Source of the DNA: an uncultured Clostridia bacterium
GTDB taxonomy: Bacteria; Bacillota; Clostridia; Monoglobales; Firm-18
Direction of reading: 5' to 3'
Assembly (NCBI GenBank): GCA_937914775.1
Contig: CALDNB010000126.1
Span: forward strand, 1-5,998
Length of the DNA: 5,998 nt
Both the position numbers and the translations under genes were made by a program. The notes below the pieces were generated by a model. It made no database searches, was not told where the DNA came from, and saw only the letters and a list, made by a program, of their open reading frames with translations. Shown here in pieces: positions 4,707 through 5,998 of the stretch (the first letter of the stretch is position 1; each line of letters begins with the position of its first letter).

Positions 4707-5957
4707 TAAAGGATTACCAACTGCTGTTTTTAATACGATAACCATATCTGCTGTTGTTACAACTTTGTTACCGTCAACGTCAAGTTCGAACAACATTAAA
4801 TCTGATGTTGTTGTTGCTCTCTGATCGTGTAAGCTGTCGTTGATGATACCAGCATCTGCTGCTGTTACGCCATTTGCGTCATTAACATCACCGTCGTAAG
4901 AAATTTCAACAGCAGGTGTATCTACAACTGTTAAGTAACCAGGAGCAAGTTCTGCTGTATCAGCATCTGCTACCCATGCTACATAAGCGCCGTATTTTGA
5001 TGAGTAGAACATATTAGCACCTTTGTACTGATATGCTTTACCGTCAACTTTAGCTGTAGTTACAACCAAAATCTTTTCGTCAAGGTTTTCATCTACGATT
5101 GCTAAATAAGCATCTCTTGCAATAAAGTCAACTGAACCTTCAACTGCTTCAACTACAAGTGTGATGTCACCTGTGATTGCTGTACCTGCAATTGTGTAAA
5201 CGCCTGTTGCAGCATCAAATCCTGCTGCTACTGCTTCTTCTTCACCAACCTGATATTTAACATCTAATACGATTGTGTCAGCTTTTGTAACTTTGAATTT
5301 AAGGTCTTTTGTATTTGAAGGTGTTGAGAAACCATCTTCAAATGCTACATTGTAACCTGCTGCATTAAATGCATAAACTTTTAGTTTGTATGTGTATGTG
5401 ATTGTAATTGGAGCTGTGATTTCAACATCTAACAAACCTTCTGCTGTGTATTCTTGTTCGCCGATTTTGATTGTATCAAGTTCATAGTGGTCGTTAGCTT
5501 TAACGCCTGCTGCTGTAATCTGATCTGCAGTCAATTTTCCGCCACTTACAACATACTGTGCAGCATTTGTAACAGAACCGTTAACTGCTTCAAATGTAAC
5601 TGCGATCATACCTGTTGTGTTGAAGATAACAGTTGTATCAGCAACGATTGCTGAACTTGGAACTGTATAAACGCCTTCAACAGCATTGATTGTAACAGGG
5701 GCGTTACCGTTTACTTTATACTGAACTGAATTCAATGTAGCGATTGTATCATTTACAGTTAATTTGAATGTAACATCGTCGCCACCAAATGTTGCTTTAC
5801 CTTCTGTTAAACCTGTAATAGCTGTAGGTGTAATACCTGGAACATCTGATGGGATTGTAACTGTATATTTACCTGCTACGAAGTTTGCTGTATATGTTTT
5901 TGTTTCAGTATCACCATCAGCATTATAACTATCAAAACTTAAATCTTTGAAAACATT
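4701..5957 (-). CDS. Dockerin-type surface/extracellular repeat protein, 5' end missing or frameshifted
   Basis: The frame is open for 418 codons from 5957 to the stop at 4701-4703 but begins straight after an in-frame TAA (5958-5960) and has no ATG or GTG; the first conventional start is TTG 5735, inside a repeat module. Numbering from that TTG: beta-rich modules at about 4-55 and 159-203 are related (VQYKVNG...GVYTVPSSAIVADTTVIF against VKYQVGE...GVYTIAGTAITGDITLVV). A MFYSSKYGAYVAWV segment at 242-255 is of a kind often seen just before clostridial dockerins. A dockerin-like domain at about 280-341 has two calcium-loop-like repeats (DVNDANGVTAAD and DVDGNKVVTTAD). The 74 codons upstream of the TTG continue the module pattern (DVTFKLTVNDTIATLNSVQY against DLKFKVTKADTIVLDVKY), so the coding frame really extends there. 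Dockerins dock to cohesins outside the cell, but no signal peptide is present, consistent with 5' truncation. Codon use is T-ending and unlike the stalk genes. Confidence 0.72.
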   Translation of the reverse strand, partial: NVFKDLSFDSYNADGDTETKTYTANFVAGKYTVTIPSDVPGITPTAITGLTEGKATFGGDDVTFKLTVNDTIATLNSVQYKVNGNAPVTINAVEGVYTVPSSAIVADTTVIFNTTGMIAVTFEAVNGSVTNAAQYVVSGGKLTADQITAAGVKANDHYELDTIKIGEQEYTAEGLLDVEITAPITITYTYKLKVYAFNAAGYNVAFEDGFSTPSNTKDLKFKVTKADTIVLDVKYQVGEEEAVAAGFDAATGVYTIAGTAITGDITLVVEAVEGSVDFIARDAYLAIVDENLDEKILVVTTAKVDGKAYQYKGANMFYSSKYGAYVAWVADADTAELAPGYLTVVDTPAVEISYDGDVNDANGVTAADAGIINDSLHDQRATTTSDLMLFELDVDGNKVVTTADMVIVLKTAVGNPLN

Positions 5958-5998
5958 TTAATTTTTAAGATAAACTTTTATGTGTCAATAACTCAAAA

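Noticed and set aside
5733..5735. TTG at 5735 as the true start of the dockerin protein
   Set aside because: It falls inside a beta-module whose first half is encoded in frame upstream. There is no ribosome binding site and no signal peptide after it.
5960..5988. Promoter upstream of the dockerin frame (TTGACA at 5988-5983 on the minus strand)
   Set aside because: At 16-18 nt spacing there is only an A-rich sequence with no acceptable -10 box, and no ribosome binding site or usable start follows.

Overview
The window is AT-rich DNA that most resembles a spore-forming, anaerobic member of the Clostridia (Oscillospirales or Lachnospiraceae-like). The evidence is the mix of genes: a SleC-type spore cortex-lytic proprotein domain, two exported copper-amine-oxidase-N-like (stalk) proteins, a small cysteine-rich protein of DUF6472 type, a dockerin-bearing surface protein and a Bacillus-type thymidylate synthase. 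This is inference from gene content; no rRNA or other taxonomic marker is present.

Layout. On the minus strand, reading right to left, lie stalk-domain paralog 2 (3067-4185), a small inserted element (about 2431-3045) carrying a four-helix-bundle gene, stalk-domain paralog 1 (1304-2404), thyA (451-1281) and the 5' part of a SleC-like gene (1-391, running off the left edge). Spacing is short enough for one transcription unit starting at a good sigma-A promoter at 4223-4251. Divergently on the plus strand, with its own promoter at 4270-4298, is a 58-residue cysteine-rich protein (4318-4494). It is followed by a solo hairpin array (4507-4610) and a strong bidirectional terminator (4623-4665). 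The right quarter is the 3' part of a dockerin-type surface protein on the minus strand (4701-5957), open at its 5' side but without a usable start.

The most unusual content is the 615-bp element between the two stalk-domain paralogs. It consists of one gene for a four-helix-bundle (23S rRNA intervening-sequence/Avd-like) protein, bracketed by two inverted arrays of tiny hairpins. Both arrays share one geometry: an 8-bp stem with a 4-nt loop next to the gene, an 8-nt linker, then four short units spaced by a constant 5-nt linker (ATTCA/TGAAT). Stem sequences differ between the two ends, while geometry is kept. The whole is flanked by a perfect 18-bp direct repeat. Removing the element plus one repeat copy restores a 29-nt gap between the two paralogs, so the repeat looks like a target-site duplication. 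A third array with the same geometry stands alone downstream of the cysteine-rich gene. It matches one end of the element stem for stem and contains a compensatory base-pair change. I interpret this as a small non-autonomous or unconventional mobile element with structured ends; the mechanism is unknown and no recognisable transposase or reverse transcriptase is in view.

The two stalk paralogs are almost identical in DNA over their first ~440 bp but strongly diverged beyond, which suggests gene conversion or domain shuffling.
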